Translations under genes and position numbers: made by a program
In this document: in pieces, positions 10,999 to 24,008 of the stretch
How the letters are laid out: each line of letters opens with the position of its first letter
Position numbering within the stretch: position 1 is the first letter of the stretch
Assembly (NCBI GenBank): GCA_032191485.1
Contig: JAVDOI010000074.1
Span: 246,848 to 310,847, forward strand
Origin: Leptoclinus maculatus
Lineage: Eukaryota; Chordata; Actinopteri; Perciformes; Stichaeidae
Length of the DNA: 64,000 bases
Direction: 5' to 3'
The notes under the pieces: model-generated
Database searches by the model: none
What the model was told of the DNA's origin: nothing
Seen by the model: only the letters and a program-made list of their open reading frames with translations

Positions 10999-13900
10999 TT
11001 AGTCGATCTCGACCCGGAAGGCGCTGATTTCCATTGGTCGCAGGCTGGTGACGCGTAGCGGCTGCTGTTGCCGGGCGGATTCCGGTTCGTCGTCTTCTCG
11101 CAGCAGAGTGAGACCGGACCGACGGACCGACCGGAACCGGAGAGGAGAGAAGAGATCGTCTAAGTTCACCTGGAACACAGAACAGGAAGTCAGCTCAGAG
11201 ACTAAACTAATTAAAGAACATTTAAAATGTAATTATCTAATTCTAGAAAAATATTTTAATGAAAATAACTCATTTAAAACAAAGGAAAACAATTAAATAT
11301 TAACAGCATTAAAAAAAAGGAATTATGGCTTCAAGTAAATAATACAAAATATATAAATAATGTGTGTTCACCTCCTCGTGCGCGCTCCACGTGCACTGCA
11401 GTGACGGCTCGGGGGCGGAGCTACAATCAAAGCCCTTCCTGTGGAGGAGGAGAGCCACTTCCTTTGATGGACTTTCTGCTTCCTGTTTGTCCACAAACAC
11501 AAACAAAACATTACATTTGTTTGTTTTGATGTTGATGAAACTTTAAAAACATCATAGTGTAGTTACAGTGTATCACCAGAGGAGGTGCCAAAGAACCAAA
11601 CGGAGATCTTGGAGAACTTTAAGTGTCATAATCGATTATTAAAATAATGGATTATTATAGTTTCAGGTGTAATTGTTTTCTTAGTGACTTTTTATTATAA
11701 ATATTATACATTTACAGTTGTTTAAATCTGAAGTTTAAATTAAGTTTATATTGAAGTTTTCCAGAGTTACCTGCGGGTCCTCCAGCGTCCTCAGGTTCAG
11801 CAGGTGAACGTCACACGGCAGTGACGAGCGGAGCGGCAGGAAGGGGCGGAGCTTCGGCACCTGGCTGTCGCTAGGGGCAACCATGGAGATTGGAGGGTGG
11901 CTGAGGGAGAGCGAGGTCAGGTGGGCGAGCAGGGACAGGTGTTCAACTGAGGCTCCTCCCACTTCCTGTCATAATTAAAAAAACATACAAAAGAGAAAAG
12001 AAAAGAAAAAACTGAACAAATATAATAAATATAAATAATAGAGAGAATATATATATACATAGATATATATATTAGTGCTGGGCGCGTTATCGCGTTAACG
12101 CATTCATTAATTAACGCAGCCAGTTTTTTTTTTGTATTATTAAGCGGACATTTTTAACACAAGAACGTCAGCGAGCGGTGAACAGCTGTTTGTGTGGCGT
12201 CTCTTCCGTCTCTTCCTGTTTCCTTCACCTACACTCCCCTGGGTCCTAAGTCCCTCCATGTACAGCTTCTTATCACCCTCTATGTACCAACGGACATTTA
12301 TAACAAATACCACACATATTACGGTAATCAGCGTTAAATATGTGTCTGACCAAAATACCAAAAAAAGAAATAAAGAAATGATTCATTTAAATTATTTTTT
12401 TAGAGTTTTTAAAGTGTTTTGTTTGTAATATGTATAATGAGCATATCATTTAGTTATTACTACTGAGAATTTAACAAACATAAAAACATGACGTAGATAG
12501 ATTTGCAGTTTTCAAGGTTTATATTTAAATTGCATCTCTTACACATGAAGATAAAGTTGTGAACACCGGCTGAATATCTATTATCAGAATCATTATAACT
12601 GTGTTATAACTGCTACTGTGTAAAGGGAATACTGCTGTTAAAAAGAACCTGATGTGTTTAAAGTGTTTACAAACCAAATGTTATTGCACTTTTGTTCATA
12701 TAGCAGTACTTTAAAATAAAAGTGCACAATACACTACTTTTGAATTCATTATTGAATTTTGCGCATAACAATGAGATTAATCGTGATTAATAATTGGAAT
12801 CATTGCCCAGCACTAGTAAATATATACATATATATATATATAAATAAAAATGTATAAATATATATATAAAACTACATAAATATATATAAATAAAAACTGA
12901 GGAAAGAATGACAAACATTAAATTAAACATATATATAATATATATATACCAATTACGAAAGAGACAAAAGTTTTATCATCTAAAACTTAATTAATTCAAA
13001 CCTAATTTAATTATTTAAATCATATAACATTATTGTTTTATACTCCCTAAATAAATGTGACATAACTCAAAAGTCTCTGCTGGTTTTCATATTTTTGGTT
13101 TGATGTTGAAACCGGTTTGAAAAGTCGTTTTATTAATTTTACACATTAAAGAGAAAACTGAATTTAACTTGAAGCTTTGAGACTTTCACCACATCAGGAC
13201 CGACACATTCACTTTGTGCCCCGCCCCTTTACCTGAGCCCCGCCCCCTCACCTGAGCCCCGCCCCTCCTGTCCTCCAGCAGCAGGTGGTAGAGACTCGCC
13301 GTCAGCTTGTTGTCGGTGACGCCCTGACCGAGGCCGCGGTTATCGTCCTGCTGCAGCCGCCGGTCCAACACCACCTCCAGCTCACCTGTACAGGTCAGAG
13401 GTCACAGGTCATCACGTTCACTGATGAAGAAGCTTCATTTGTGTTTTCATAAAACCATAAAACGATGACGTGACTCACCCGGTCGGAGCGAAGCGACCGC
13501 CTGACTCTGAGCCGACAGCAGCGACAGACGAGACGTCGAGTCCTGAAGGAACGAAGACGAAGTCATCGGGTAGAAGTTCGCCTGCAAGGGGAGTTTACCC
13601 AGAGTCCTCCTCTGCTGCATCTACACACATTATCAATAACCAATCAATAAACTATCAATTATCTATTCATATTCTATCAACAATCTAACAATTATCTATC
13701 AATAATAACTATCACTATCAATCATTTATTAATTATCTATCAATAATCAATCAATAAAGCACGTGATGAAGAGGAGTGACATCACAGCTGATATGTAAAT
13801 GAACCTGGTGACATCATCTAACAGCTGATATGTAAATGAACCTGGAAGCCGTTGAGGTCGGAGTAGAAACGGTTGCCGTTGGCGACGTCACTGACTAGCC

Positions 13901-16900
13901 GCATGACGAGCTCCCGGTTGACCTCTGACCTGATGTCCACCATGTTGGAAATCTCCAGGGATCTCCCAGCATGCCCTGGGGCAGACGCAGACAGGAGACT
14001 TTTATTTTGAAATAATTTTTTAAATGAAGTGAATTATTATGTATTATCTATATTATCTTATATATATTATATATTATTATTATTATATATATTCTCGTTA
14101 CCGTCCAGGTGGAGCAGTCGGACCGTGTGTGTGAAGTGTCGGAAACAGGAAGTGATGTCAGAGAAGACCGGACCTCTGGAGACTCGAACCAGGGGGGGCT
14201 CTGAGGACGAGTAGAGCTGTGGCGGGGGCGAGAGACATTTAGTCCTGGTCTGACTGACCTGGTTCAGACTGGTTCTGATTCTGGTTCTAGTTTGTGGTTC
14301 TGGTTCTGGTCTTACCTGGGCCCCCTCCTCCCCCGGTAGGAACAGGTAGGCTCCGCTCTTTTCCTGGCTGGTTCTGGTTCCGTACCACAGAAACTGGACC
14401 TGGACCTGACGGACCAGACCGGACTGCAGACGCAGCTTCTACAAGTCAAGAGAAAACATTTTGAAGAAACTTTATTGGTAAAACAGAATTATGAATATCA
14501 CACTTGAAATAGATTAATAAATAATTCAAACAATAACGATTAAAATCCGTAATTGGATTTATAAAGATAATAATAATAATGATGATAATAATAATAACAA
14601 TAATATTAATAATAATAATGATAATAATGATAATAATAATAAGTTAGTAATAATGTTAATAATGTTAATGTACAACCACAACTTTGGCTGTAAATTATTA
14701 ACGTGGACAAATATGCTTCCTTGATACAAATGTTTGTATATTTATTACTGGACGATTATGACAAATATTGTCTTGAGGCCCTCACATTTAGCATCAAAAA
14801 ATTATACAAAAGTTTATTGTCATTTTTATTTTAGTTATCACAATGTAATGTAATTCAATTTATTGTGATTTTCAAAAATGTTTCTGTTAAATAAACTCTC
14901 TGGACAGGCTTTTAATTTGAAAAGTCAGATTTTTAATTTGAAAAGTCAGATTTTTAATTTGAAAAGTCAGACTTTTAATTTGAAAAGTCTGACCTGCAGC
15001 AGGCCGGTCTCCGGGGAGCTCCATATTTGGATGTGCTTGTTGCTAAGCGACAAGGGGGCGTCGGCCTCTGGGCTGGACACCTGGAAGTGTTCCGACTGGA
15101 TAGCCGGCGGGTTGCCACGGCGATGGAAGGTGTACCGAGCCCGGTGGGCGGAGCTAACCGAGGCTTTGGTCACATGATACACAACGAGCGACAGAGGAGG
15201 AAGTTCAGCCACGAAGTCGAGCTGGAGGTGAAAAATATAAAAGTTACTCAGCTGTGATTGGACAGTCACTGTTTAGAGGAGGGGCTTAATATTAACCAGG
15301 AATAATCAACATATTAAAATAAGTCAAAACTGTCATTATAAATAATACCATTCATATAATAATAATAATAATAATAATAAATGACAGATAAAAAATACAT
15401 AACTTTACATTAAATAATTTAATAAAATTAAACTGTTCTTCACCTGGAAGTGTTCTGATGAAGCTCGGCTTGGCTCCGCCCACACCGCAGAGATCTGTGC
15501 AGCCATTGGTCGACCTGTTTCTGCATCGACAACGCGAGCGTCCGGAGAGTCGACGACGACGCTGATGACGGAAGAACGGAGCTGCTCCGTCGGGTTAAAG
15601 ATGATCAATGACCTGAAACATATATTTATTTAATATATATTTAAAATATACATTTCACGAAAATAACACAACATACCTTAAATTATGAATTATTGAATGG
15701 TTTAACTTGATTTGATGAATCACTAGTTACTGAGAAAGGATGAACAAAATAAACATTTGTGTCATTAATAAATAAATAGAAAATAAGAAATTAAGCTAGT
15801 CTGACTCCGCCTCTTCCCTCCGTAAGCCCCGCCCCTCTCACCTGGGCTCATCACTGAGCGTGAGCGGCGTCTTCCGGGGCAGAGCGTCCTGCGCTGACAT
15901 CACGTCATCCTTAAAAACATTTATCACAACATCAACCTCTGAGGGATTGTTTAACAAATATGTACATTTTCTATGTTTACAAACAATCTTTACATCTGTA
16001 CCTGAAAAACTACAGGTGTTTTTACACCTGAACACATCACAGTTAAACTGTACTTTTTTTTTTTTTATATTTCAGAATCTATTCTGTTTTATTCCCTAAA
16101 AATATACAAAATATTACAAAAATATTCTGTATAGAAAAAGTGTTAAAAGGTCACCATCTGCATGAAGGGTTTTGATTGGTCGTAGTGGTACTGGCTCTTG
16201 TCCAATAGGAGCAGCCAGTGGGCGGAGCTTTGCAGCACCTTGTGCAGGTTCAAGATCGAGTGAAACAACCTGTAAAATAAAATGTAGTTCTTTGAGTTTC
16301 TGTTCATTTTTAATTATAAACGTTTTGATTTTCAGAAATTATACTTAATTAATTTTTTTGTTTTTAATTAATTTGATTGACTTCATTCAAAATGCAAACG
16401 TGAGATTACATTGATTGATTAATACAGTTTTTAATGTCAACACTGTAACACATTATTTTACACACAAACCTCATAACTTTACTTAAAACAAAGACTGAGA
16501 AACTACACTGTGAGACACAACGTTAATGAAACACTTGTGATGAAATGAGTGTTAGATGCTAACGCTAAATTAATGGGTACGCTAACGGCTAACACTAAGC
16601 CAGGCGGTACCTGTTACCGTTGCCAGTGGCGATGCCATCCTTCGACTGAGAGCATGGAGGGACAAATGAGACAAAACACATGCTAACGCTCAAGATGCTA
16701 AAGAGTGTCAGGTGCTACGAATGCTAACACTGATTTCTATCTGCGAATTAATTTAGTATTTAGAAACTATGTGAGAACAAATCATCATTAAAAATAAACA
16801 TATAAACAAATCAAATTTAGGATAAACGTTTATAAAGTAACAACTTCTTTTAAACAACACTATTAATGTATGCTAACACATGCTAACACCTGCTAGTTTG

Positions 16901-19900
16901 TACGTGCTAAATTAACATGTCAAACATTTAGTTTTTAACTGTTTAGATAGAATAACCTAAATAGTGTCAAATTGTTCTTGCTTTATAATCCTAGCTAAGA
17001 TGCTAACAAGCTAATACAAAGTTTTAACCTAACCTGTTATGCTAATGTAGCCCCTTGTTTAAGCTAACATGCTAACATCAAGTTTCTACCTGTTAAATTA
17101 ATTCCAACCGTATGCTAACGTATCCACATGCTAACATATTTCACTTTCCATTACTAAAACTGACTGATTCTATCCCAACATGCTAACAGGAAGTAGTCAC
17201 CTGTTGCCGTAGTCGACCACCACAGGGTCACGGGCGGTGCCGGTGACGGCGTCGTGGTGCTGGAACAGCGCTAAGCTCCGCCTCCCTGCCGTCAGACACT
17301 TGAAGTGTTCACGCGCTGGGAAATCTGAGACCAGACGACCGTCACCACGAAAACGACGCATTTCAGCCAACGTCAAGCTGAAGAGGATTTCTGTCGCTCT
17401 GTCAGAGAAGAAGAAAGTCTTTAAGTGAAGAATAACAGAAAAACAAGGTGAAAACATTTTGAGGGAATAAAAAGGTACGAACTGATTTTAAAAGTAAACA
17501 ATTCTAAGTATAAAAAATTAAGTCATAAAATGTAATTAAATACACCTAAATAAAGACATACATACATTTTGAATAAAGAGAATACTTTGAAGAATTATGG
17601 ATAAATACAAAAGCAAAGTAAAAAATATAAAAATGGTAATACGAAAACAAAATATGAAGACAAATATAACGTAACTGAGTCATTAGTTAAATAATGTAAC
17701 TGTCATCAGTTAAATAATGTAACTGAGTCATTAGTTAAATAATGTAACTGAGTCATTAGTTAAATAACGTAACTGAGTCATTAGTTAAATAATGTAACTG
17801 AGTCATTAGTTAAATAACGTAACTGAGTCATTAGTTAAATAACGTAACTGAGTCATTAGTTAAATAACGTAACAGAGTAATTAGTTAAATAACGTAACTG
17901 AGTCATTAGTTAAATAACGTAACTGAGTCATTAGTTAAATAACGTAACTGAATCATTAGTTAAATAACGTAACAGAGTAATTAGTTAAATAACGTAACTG
18001 AGTCATTAGTTAAATAATGTAACTGAGTCATTAGTTAAATAACGTAACAGAGTAATTAGTTAAATAACGTAACTGAGTCATTAGTTAAATAATGTAACTG
18101 AGTCATTAGTTAAATAACGTAACAGAGTAATTAGTTAAATAACGTAACTGAGTCATTAGTTAAATAATGTAACTGAGTCATTAGTTAAATAACGTAACAG
18201 AGTAATTAGTTAAATAACGTAACTGAGTCATTAGTTAAATAATGTAACTGAGTCATTAGTTAAATAACGTAACAGAGTAATTAGTTAAATAACGTAACTG
18301 AGTCATTAGTTAAATAATGTAACTGAGTCATTAGTTAAATACCGTAACAGAGTAATTAGTTAAATAACGTAACTGAGTCATTAGTTAAATAATGTAACTG
18401 AGTCATTAGTTAAATAACGTAACAGAGTAATTAGTTAAATAACGTAACTGAGTCATTAGTTAAATAATGTAACTGAGTCATTGGTTAAATAATGTATCTG
18501 AGTCATTAATTAAAAAACAAACCTGAGTCATAGATTAATTAACGTACCTGGATCACAGGTGAGACGGTGTACCTGAGCGTGGCCTCCAGCGTTCTGTCGA
18601 GTCGTTTGTAAAACGGTCTGGAGGTGAAGTATCCGCTCCAGTAATGGTCGTCTCGGTCGGCGTACGTGAAGAAGTCGCCGCGAAGTGTCGGCAGAGTCGT
18701 CCCTGCTGCGTTTAGACGCCGATGAAGAGCCTCGAAGTAATCAGAGAGAGTTCCAAACCGAGCCTGAAAACAGACGAGAGAAGAAGAAACATCGGGATAT
18801 TTAAAGAGACAGTTTGTTTCCTCCCCTCATGCCCCGCCCCCCCTTCCCAGGTGCCTCAGGTGTCTCACCTTGACGTGGAGCTCCGGGTGCTGGTCGAAGT
18901 AGTCGAAGAGCTTCTGGTAGTTACCGAACTGAGCGTCCCACTCGCTCGACTCCACGAACCGAAAGTCGTCGCCGAGCGGAACAAAAAGGACGGGAGAGCG
19001 AAAGAGACGAGACTTCTGGCGGTACTGGTCCAGCAGGAGGAGAGCTCTGAGAGGACGAGACGCCATCAACAAGACAACACGCCGTCAACGTGACAATAGA
19101 GAATAAAGCCGTGTTCACACCAAATGCGGCGTAAATTATTCACGCAAGTAGATTACATACAAAGTCTATGCACAGACGCGATGAGACTGGAGTGACGCGT
19201 ATTTGCATTAGCGCGATTGACGCAAATGGTGCAAATTTGCATCAATTGCGCGAATTACGCTGCGGCGTGACGCTGTGGCGCGATAGCCAATCAGCATTGA
19301 GATGCTACTCCTGTCATCACTGCTGTTGTTGAATCAGGAAATAAATCCTGTATCCGTCTGTGTTCACCCAGAGCTCTACGACCCCTCATATCAATAGAGA
19401 CCAGACTATGTGTAGACATGTGTGTAAACCAGATGGTACAAACCATGAAAGAGACGCTGTCGTATTTATGTTTATATGACGTTATGTTGAGTGTTGATGG
19501 AGCTGCTACAATGTTAGCTTAGCATAGCACCGATCGATCCGAGCTCCATTCAGAAAACAAGTATTTTAAAAGTTATTTGCTTGTCGTCTTGAGGAGAGAA
19601 CTAACAAAACATGAATTCAGACAATATATTATTGTCAGGATCTTTTTTGTCCGTTTATTGCCGTTAAATCAACGTAAAATCTGATTATTTTGAGTTCATA
19701 CAGCTGCAGTAAACCAGCTAGACACAGTGAATACATCTCGATGAAATCCACGGAGCTCCTCCAGATGATGTTATGAACCAGACAAGGTGGTGTTTCTTCC
19801 ACGGTTGATGGCGGAAATAAATGGCTTAAATTGATGTAGAATGCAAGATAAAAGAATGAGGTCATCAGTGAGGTTGACAATGTGAAGTACTTAGGAATCA

Positions 19901-22900
19901 TCTTAGACTCACATCTAAGATTTGATAAACAAGTGCGTAATATCAGCAAAAAAGTGAAATCAAATCTCAACTGCTTCAGATTCATCAGAAAATATCTGCC
20001 ATTCAGCACAGCCCAGCTCTACATGCACGCCATGATATTCTCACACCTATCATACTGCATCACTACCTGGTCACAAGCCTCACAATCAACTATACAACCC
20101 ATCATATCACTGTATAACCAGACATTAAAAATTATGGACAAAAAACCAATGAGGTGGCACCATTGTCAGATCTTAGAAAAACACAATATGTTCAGCTTTG
20201 AAAGCTTCATAAGCTATTCCAACCTAAAGCTCATTTTTAAATGCCTACATGGTCATGCTCCTTCCTGCTTAATGAATGTGTTACAAGACACCAGCACACC
20301 AGTAGAGTGAACACACGGGCCTCAGTCAACGGGAACTGTCGCATTGCGTTACGCAAAACCTCATTTGGACAATCAGTCTTCTCTGTTAAAGGAGCAAAAC
20401 TATGGAACTGTCTACCAACGGAGTTGAAAATGCAACACAATTTTAATGTTTTTAATAGAGGTATTAAATCATGGCTAAAAGAGAAACAACATTGTTCTCA
20501 CATCTAACACCCCTGTAAACACACTCGTACTTTGTGTATGTATCTGTATCTGTGTATGTGTCTGTATTTATGTATGTATTTGTGTCCTATTTTCTATTTT
20601 AACTTCTTTTTTTTTTTTATAAAGCCCCCTGTGGACAGGTGTTGTAAATTAGCATTTCGCTACAAGCACTTAACACATTGTGCATAATGTACGTTACAAT
20701 TCTAATGCTACTGTGATGTCCATATCAAATCAAATAAACATAACATAACATAACATGTCTTCCATGGAGATAAGCCGCTCCCCCTCTCCGATGCATCTAG
20801 CGCGAATGAAGCGAATAACCACAAAAGTTCCCCCGCGAGTAACGCGATTAACGTGGAGCGAATAACACGTTTGGTGTGAATGCACCATGAGTCAGAATAC
20901 AAAAATAAAAAGTCACGAAATCAAAGAAAATATCTCAAATATAATTTATATATATTAGTGCTGGGCAACGGTGATTTTTTTTGCGATTAATCGCGATTAA
21001 TCTTATTGCTATGCGCAAAGTTCAATAATGAATTCAAAAGTAGTGTATTGCGCGCTTTTATTTTAAAGTACTGCTATATGAACAAAAGTGCAATAACATT
21101 TGGTTTGTAAACACTTTAAACACATCAGGTTCTTTTTAACAGCAGTATTCCCTTTACAAAGTAGCAGTTATAACACAGTTATAATGATTCTGATAATAGA
21201 TATTCAGTAGTGATAACTAAATTATATGCTTATTATACATATTACAAACAAAAACACTTTAAAAACTCTAAAAACATAATTTAAATTAATCATTTATTTT
21301 TTGCTTGTTTTGGTATTTTGCTCAGACACATATTTAACGCTGATTACCGTAATATGTGTGGTATTTGTTATAAATGTCCATTGGTACATAGAGGGTGATA
21401 AGAAGCTGTACATGGAGGGACTTAGGACCCAGGGGAGTGTAGGTGAAGGAAACAGGAAGAGACGGAAGAGACGCCACACAAACAGCTGTTCACCGCTCGC
21501 TGACGTTCTTGTGTTAAAAATGTCCGCTTAATAAAAAATAAACTGCGTTAACACGTGATAAAATAATTGTCGGCATTAATTAATTAATGCGTTAATGCGA
21601 TAATAACGCGTTAACTTGCCCAGCACTAATATATATCTATAATTAGTGATAATTAGTCATTGTTATTGTCCTGCTTACCGCTCCTCGACGTTCTGCTCTG
21701 TGATTCGCTGCGGCGATATCTTCCACGGACAGAAGAGCCGTCCCCCCGGCAGCCGGTGGAAATCAAACTGACAACAAACCGCCGGGTTCGGACCGCACGT
21801 GTGCGGCACGTCGTAGCTGTAGAACGGCATCATGTGACACGCGATGTCACTGCGGGGGGAGGAGTCTGACACAAAGGAAGTGGGCGGAGTTAGAGAAACA
21901 AAGCAGAGATTTACATATTTTACACAAAATGTACATTTTATTTTTTACTGTGTATTATTTTTTACTATTATTAATCAAATTATTATACTTTAATAAAAAT
22001 GTCATGAACTTCAATTTTCCCCTTTTCTTCTAATATTGTTTTTCTCCATTTATTTGATATCTTAATTTAATGTTCCATAAGTTTTCACAGATAAAAAGTT
22101 TATATTTTATATTTCAGGGTCTCTCGCGCCACACCCACCCCAGCTCTGTCGCCATAGGAACTCGAGCGTCTGTTTTTGGGCGAAGTGCTTCTTGACGGCG
22201 TAGTGAACTCGTTGGATGACCATGTTGCTAAGCCCCGCCCCCTTCAGCAGGTAGGCCATGGAGGGGGAGTGGCCAAACGGATCCACCGCCCAACCGCTGC
22301 TGGGCTTCACACCTGGACAGAGATCAAGGTTACGGTGACGTCACACAGAGCGAAAGGAGTCGAAGCGTCAGTGAGGCGACACTGACCCAGGTGTCTCTGA
22401 ATCCACTGGTGTCCCTCGATCAGCTGATCCAGCAGAGCGAAGTAGTGAGAGTTCGCCTCGTCGGCCATCACCCAGCCGCCCGTCACCAGCTCCAGCTGCC
22501 CCGCCCCCACCAGGCTGACCAATCACAGAGCACGTATTAAAGAACATGAGCAAATACTTTAAATATTAAGAACATTATTTTTGTAAAAAGTAACTAAAGT
22601 ACAAGATGATGAATAAAAAAATAAAAAATAAAATAAAAGTTTTAACTAAAAACTAAACAACCTTGAAAAAGATTTCAGAACATTTTCAGAAAAGAGAAAT
22701 AAATGTAAAAAGTAAAAAAGTCACAAATATCTTAAATAAATAAAAGAGTTTCCGGACATCTTATTTATTTCGTTTTTTTCAGATTCAGAAATGAAAAGTT
22801 TATCTTCAAATATGATGAGAAACAAAGTTGTTGGAAAAACTCAACTTGAATTTACTTCAAAAGACAAAAACATTTTTTTTTAAAAGAACATTTCTTGTTT

Positions 22901-23589
22901 TTACTCAAATGTTCTTTTATTATTTGTTTCCTTTTCGGTGCCAGTTTGTTTATTTTATTGCTGTTCTTTAATTGTGAAGTTACCGTTTCACCATCTCTCT
23001 CTTCTGCTCGTCGATGTCATTCCACCATTTAGAGAAATAACTGATTTCTGCCCAAATCATCTTCCTCCTGATGAACAGAACATAAGCTGTCAATCATTTC
23101 TGATGAACATGAACTCTTTAAAATAGAAACAAGAAAACAAACAAAGATCTTCTCCTCGACAGATGACCACACGGTGAGCTGGTCCGATATATTTAAAGAC
23201 TCTACAAACTAAAGTGATCCTGAGATACACAGAGCACCAAATGTGGATTCATCCGCCGCTGAAAATAGTCCCCAACAAAGTCACTACTTCCTGCTGTTTG
23301 TTTGATAAAAACTACATGAATTACTGATGAAACTACAGGTTTGTGTTTTTAAAGATTTACATCTTCAGTAGGAACCAATGAGACACAGACAGGAAGTGAG
23401 ACGGTGTTGAGAGACGGACCAACATTTTGTTGGTTTGAGTCTGAACTTTAAGTTCAGGTGAAATATGAAGATGAAGATGAAGATGAAGATGAAGATGAGT
23501 ACCTGCTGTCTTCAGTCAGTTTGATCAACATGTTGTTGAGGATATGTTTCGTCTGGTCCTGATAATAATTCTCAAACGTCTTCAACCAG

Positions 23590-23650
<61 letters not shown>

Positions 23651-23805
23651 ACACACACACACACAGACACACATACACACACACACACACAGACAGATAG
23701 ACACAGACACACAGACACACACACAGACACACACACACACACAGACACACACAGACACACAGACACACACACACACAGACACACAGACACACACACACAC
23801 ACACA

Positions 23806-23886
<81 letters not shown>

Positions 23887-23974
23887 ACACAGACACAGAC
23901 ACAGACACAGACACACACACACACACACACAGACACACACAGACACAGACACAGACACAGACACACACACACAG

Positions 23975-24008
<34 letters not shown>

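Noticed and set aside
16614..16650. Possible extra man2a1 exon (CTCTCAG|TCGAAGG ... GGTAACAG|GTACC)
   Set aside because: Neither possible length (28 or 35 nt) keeps the phase between exons 11 and 12, and the family has no residues to place there.
20237..20440. Minus-strand open frame of 67 codons
   Set aside because: Shadow of the LINE reverse-transcriptase remnant on the plus strand.
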